Shown: positions 5,612 through 6,391 of the stretch, piece after piece
Layout of the letters: each line of letters starts with the position of its first letter
Numbering within the stretch: the stretch's first letter is position 1
Assembly (NCBI GenBank): GCA_964571805.1
Contig: CAZNDI010000065.1
Coordinates: 1-6,391 of the forward strand
DNA from: JAUHWS01 sp964571805
GTDB lineage: Bacteria; Patescibacteriota; Gracilibacteria; UM-FILTER-43-11
Length of the DNA: 6,391 nucleotides
Direction of reading: 5' to 3'
The notes under the pieces: model-generated
Database searches by the model: none
What the model was told of the DNA's origin: nothing
Seen by the model: the letters and a program-made list of their open reading frames with translations, nothing else
Made by a program: the position numbers and the translations under genes

Positions 5612-6391
5612 ATGCTTCACCAAAATACTCAAAAAAATATTATTCTCACTACGGTTCTATTTCAATTCCTGCTTTGGATTCCGGGGGGTTTGGCTCAAGA
5701 AGAAAAAGTAGAGACCTCAGAAAAGAGGCAATTCTTGGTGACCGCTTATTATTCTCCCAAACCCGACCAGTCTTTTTATATTCGAGGAAGTTATGACGCA
5801 GACGTGAAATTGAATGGCAAAGGGACCCATGGGGCCGATGGAACTGAGGTTTATGTGGGGATGATTGCGGCTCCACAAACGTATCCTTTTGGGACTCGTA
5901 TCAGCATTCCGGGATTAGGAGTGGGGGAGGTGCATGATCGAGGGGGCGCCATTCAGCCCGGTGCGGATTTTGATCGCATCGACGTGTGGATGGGGTATGG
6001 TCAAGAAGGCCTTTCTCGCGCTTTGAATTGGGGTTCTCGTTATGTAGAAGGGGAGGTTTATTTTGACCCTTCGCTTGTAGAAGCCGGCTTTGATTATTCT
6101 TGGGTGAATCCCAATTTATCGGAAGCCACGGTAAAAACTCTCAAATCAAAAACAGTGATCGCTTCACAGGAGCCAAAAGTCGATTCCAAGGTTGAGCCCG
6201 AGATGAAGTCGACTGAAAAAAAAGTTTCTGTTGAGGTGAAGAATGAGGTTGTTAAAAATGAGGTTCCTAAAAAAATAGTCACTCCTGAGCTTACTAAGGA
6301 GGTTCTCAAAGAAATGCAGACGTGGGTGCCACCCAAACAAGAATTGCCTCCACTTTCAGATTTAAAACTCCCTGAGGCCTTGCCAGTCCAA
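5612..6391 (+). CDS. Secreted 3D-domain protein (double-psi beta-barrel), partial at right edge
   Basis: The open frame runs from ATG 5612 past the window end; 260 codons are visible. Residues 1-28 form a signal peptide (hydrophobic core about 10-23) with a probable signal peptidase I site after GGLA, so the product is exported. Residues about 41-150 are a 3D-like domain, the fold named for three aspartates and also found in MltA-type lytic enzymes and resuscitation factors. Visible signatures are FLVTAYYSP (41-49), YPFGTRISIPGLG (91-103), VHDRGGAI (107-114, D109) and DRIDVWM (121-127, D124). The position that usually holds the first aspartate reads IAAPQTYPFG here. From about residue 185 the chain becomes a Lys/Glu/Val-rich linker with a repeated VKNEV, which suggests another domain beyond the edge. 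A cell-wall role is inferred; catalysis is unproven. An ATG ten codons upstream overlaps the -10 box and was not used. Confidence 0.85.
   Translation, partial: MLHQNTQKNIILTTVLFQFLLWIPGGLAQEEKVETSEKRQFLVTAYYSPKPDQSFYIRGSYDADVKLNGKGTHGADGTEVYVGMIAAPQTYPFGTRISIPGLGVGEVHDRGGAIQPGADFDRIDVWMGYGQEGLSRALNWGSRYVEGEVYFDPSLVEAGFDYSWVNPNLSEATVKTLKSKTVIASQEPKVDSKVEPEMKSTEKKVSVEVKNEVVKNEVPKKIVTPELTKEVLKEMQTWVPPKQELPPLSDLKLPEALPVQ

Noticed and set aside
5649..6336. Minus-strand open frames opposite the 3D-domain gene (5649-5876 and 6094-6336)
   Set aside because: Both are antisense to a recognisable secreted protein, and their low-complexity Ser/Thr/Phe product mirrors the Lys/Glu-rich linker on the other strand.

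Overview
The window looks like a chromosomal housekeeping segment from a bacterium of the Patescibacteria (CPR) type, possibly Peregrinibacteria-like. This placement is an inference. It rests on the 165-residue two-helix membrane protein with an 'EWDTPEF' N-terminus, on the style of the secreted 3D-domain protein ('RGSYDADV...GMIAAP.TYPFGT...VHDRGGAI'), and on the lack of Shine-Dalgarno motifs at the starts. No 16S rRNA or other phylogenetic marker beyond prfA is present. Genes read cleanly with the standard bacterial code. The five visible stop codons are four TAA and one TAG.

Layout, left to right. (1) A minus-strand pair, 2697 to 5: a small two-helix membrane protein, then a 731-residue protein of unknown function, joined by a one-base TAATG stop/start overlap. 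A good promoter (TTGCTT, 17 bp, extended TATAAT) with a perfect-armed 14-bp palindrome at its probable start point drives the pair. (2) Divergent from it, prfA (peptide chain release factor 1), 2834-3901, with a TTG start. (3) A 270-bp convergent gap, 3902-4171, with an AT-rich hairpin, a four-copy 7-bp tandem repeat and a symmetrical 45-nt inverted repeat. (4) A minus-strand pair ybaB-mltG, 5485 to 4172: a nucleoid-associated protein followed by the membrane-anchored endolytic murein transglycosylase. (5) A divergent promoter region, 5486-5611, then a secreted 3D (double-psi beta-barrel) protein that runs off the right edge.

Two of the recognisable proteins (MltG and the 3D-domain protein) act on or near peptidoglycan, so the cell probably has a murein wall. 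PrfA and YbaB are core cytoplasmic functions. No mobile element, CRISPR array, tRNA or rRNA was seen. The least explained content is the 731-residue protein with its coupled membrane partner, and the repeat cluster in the prfA/mltG convergent gap.
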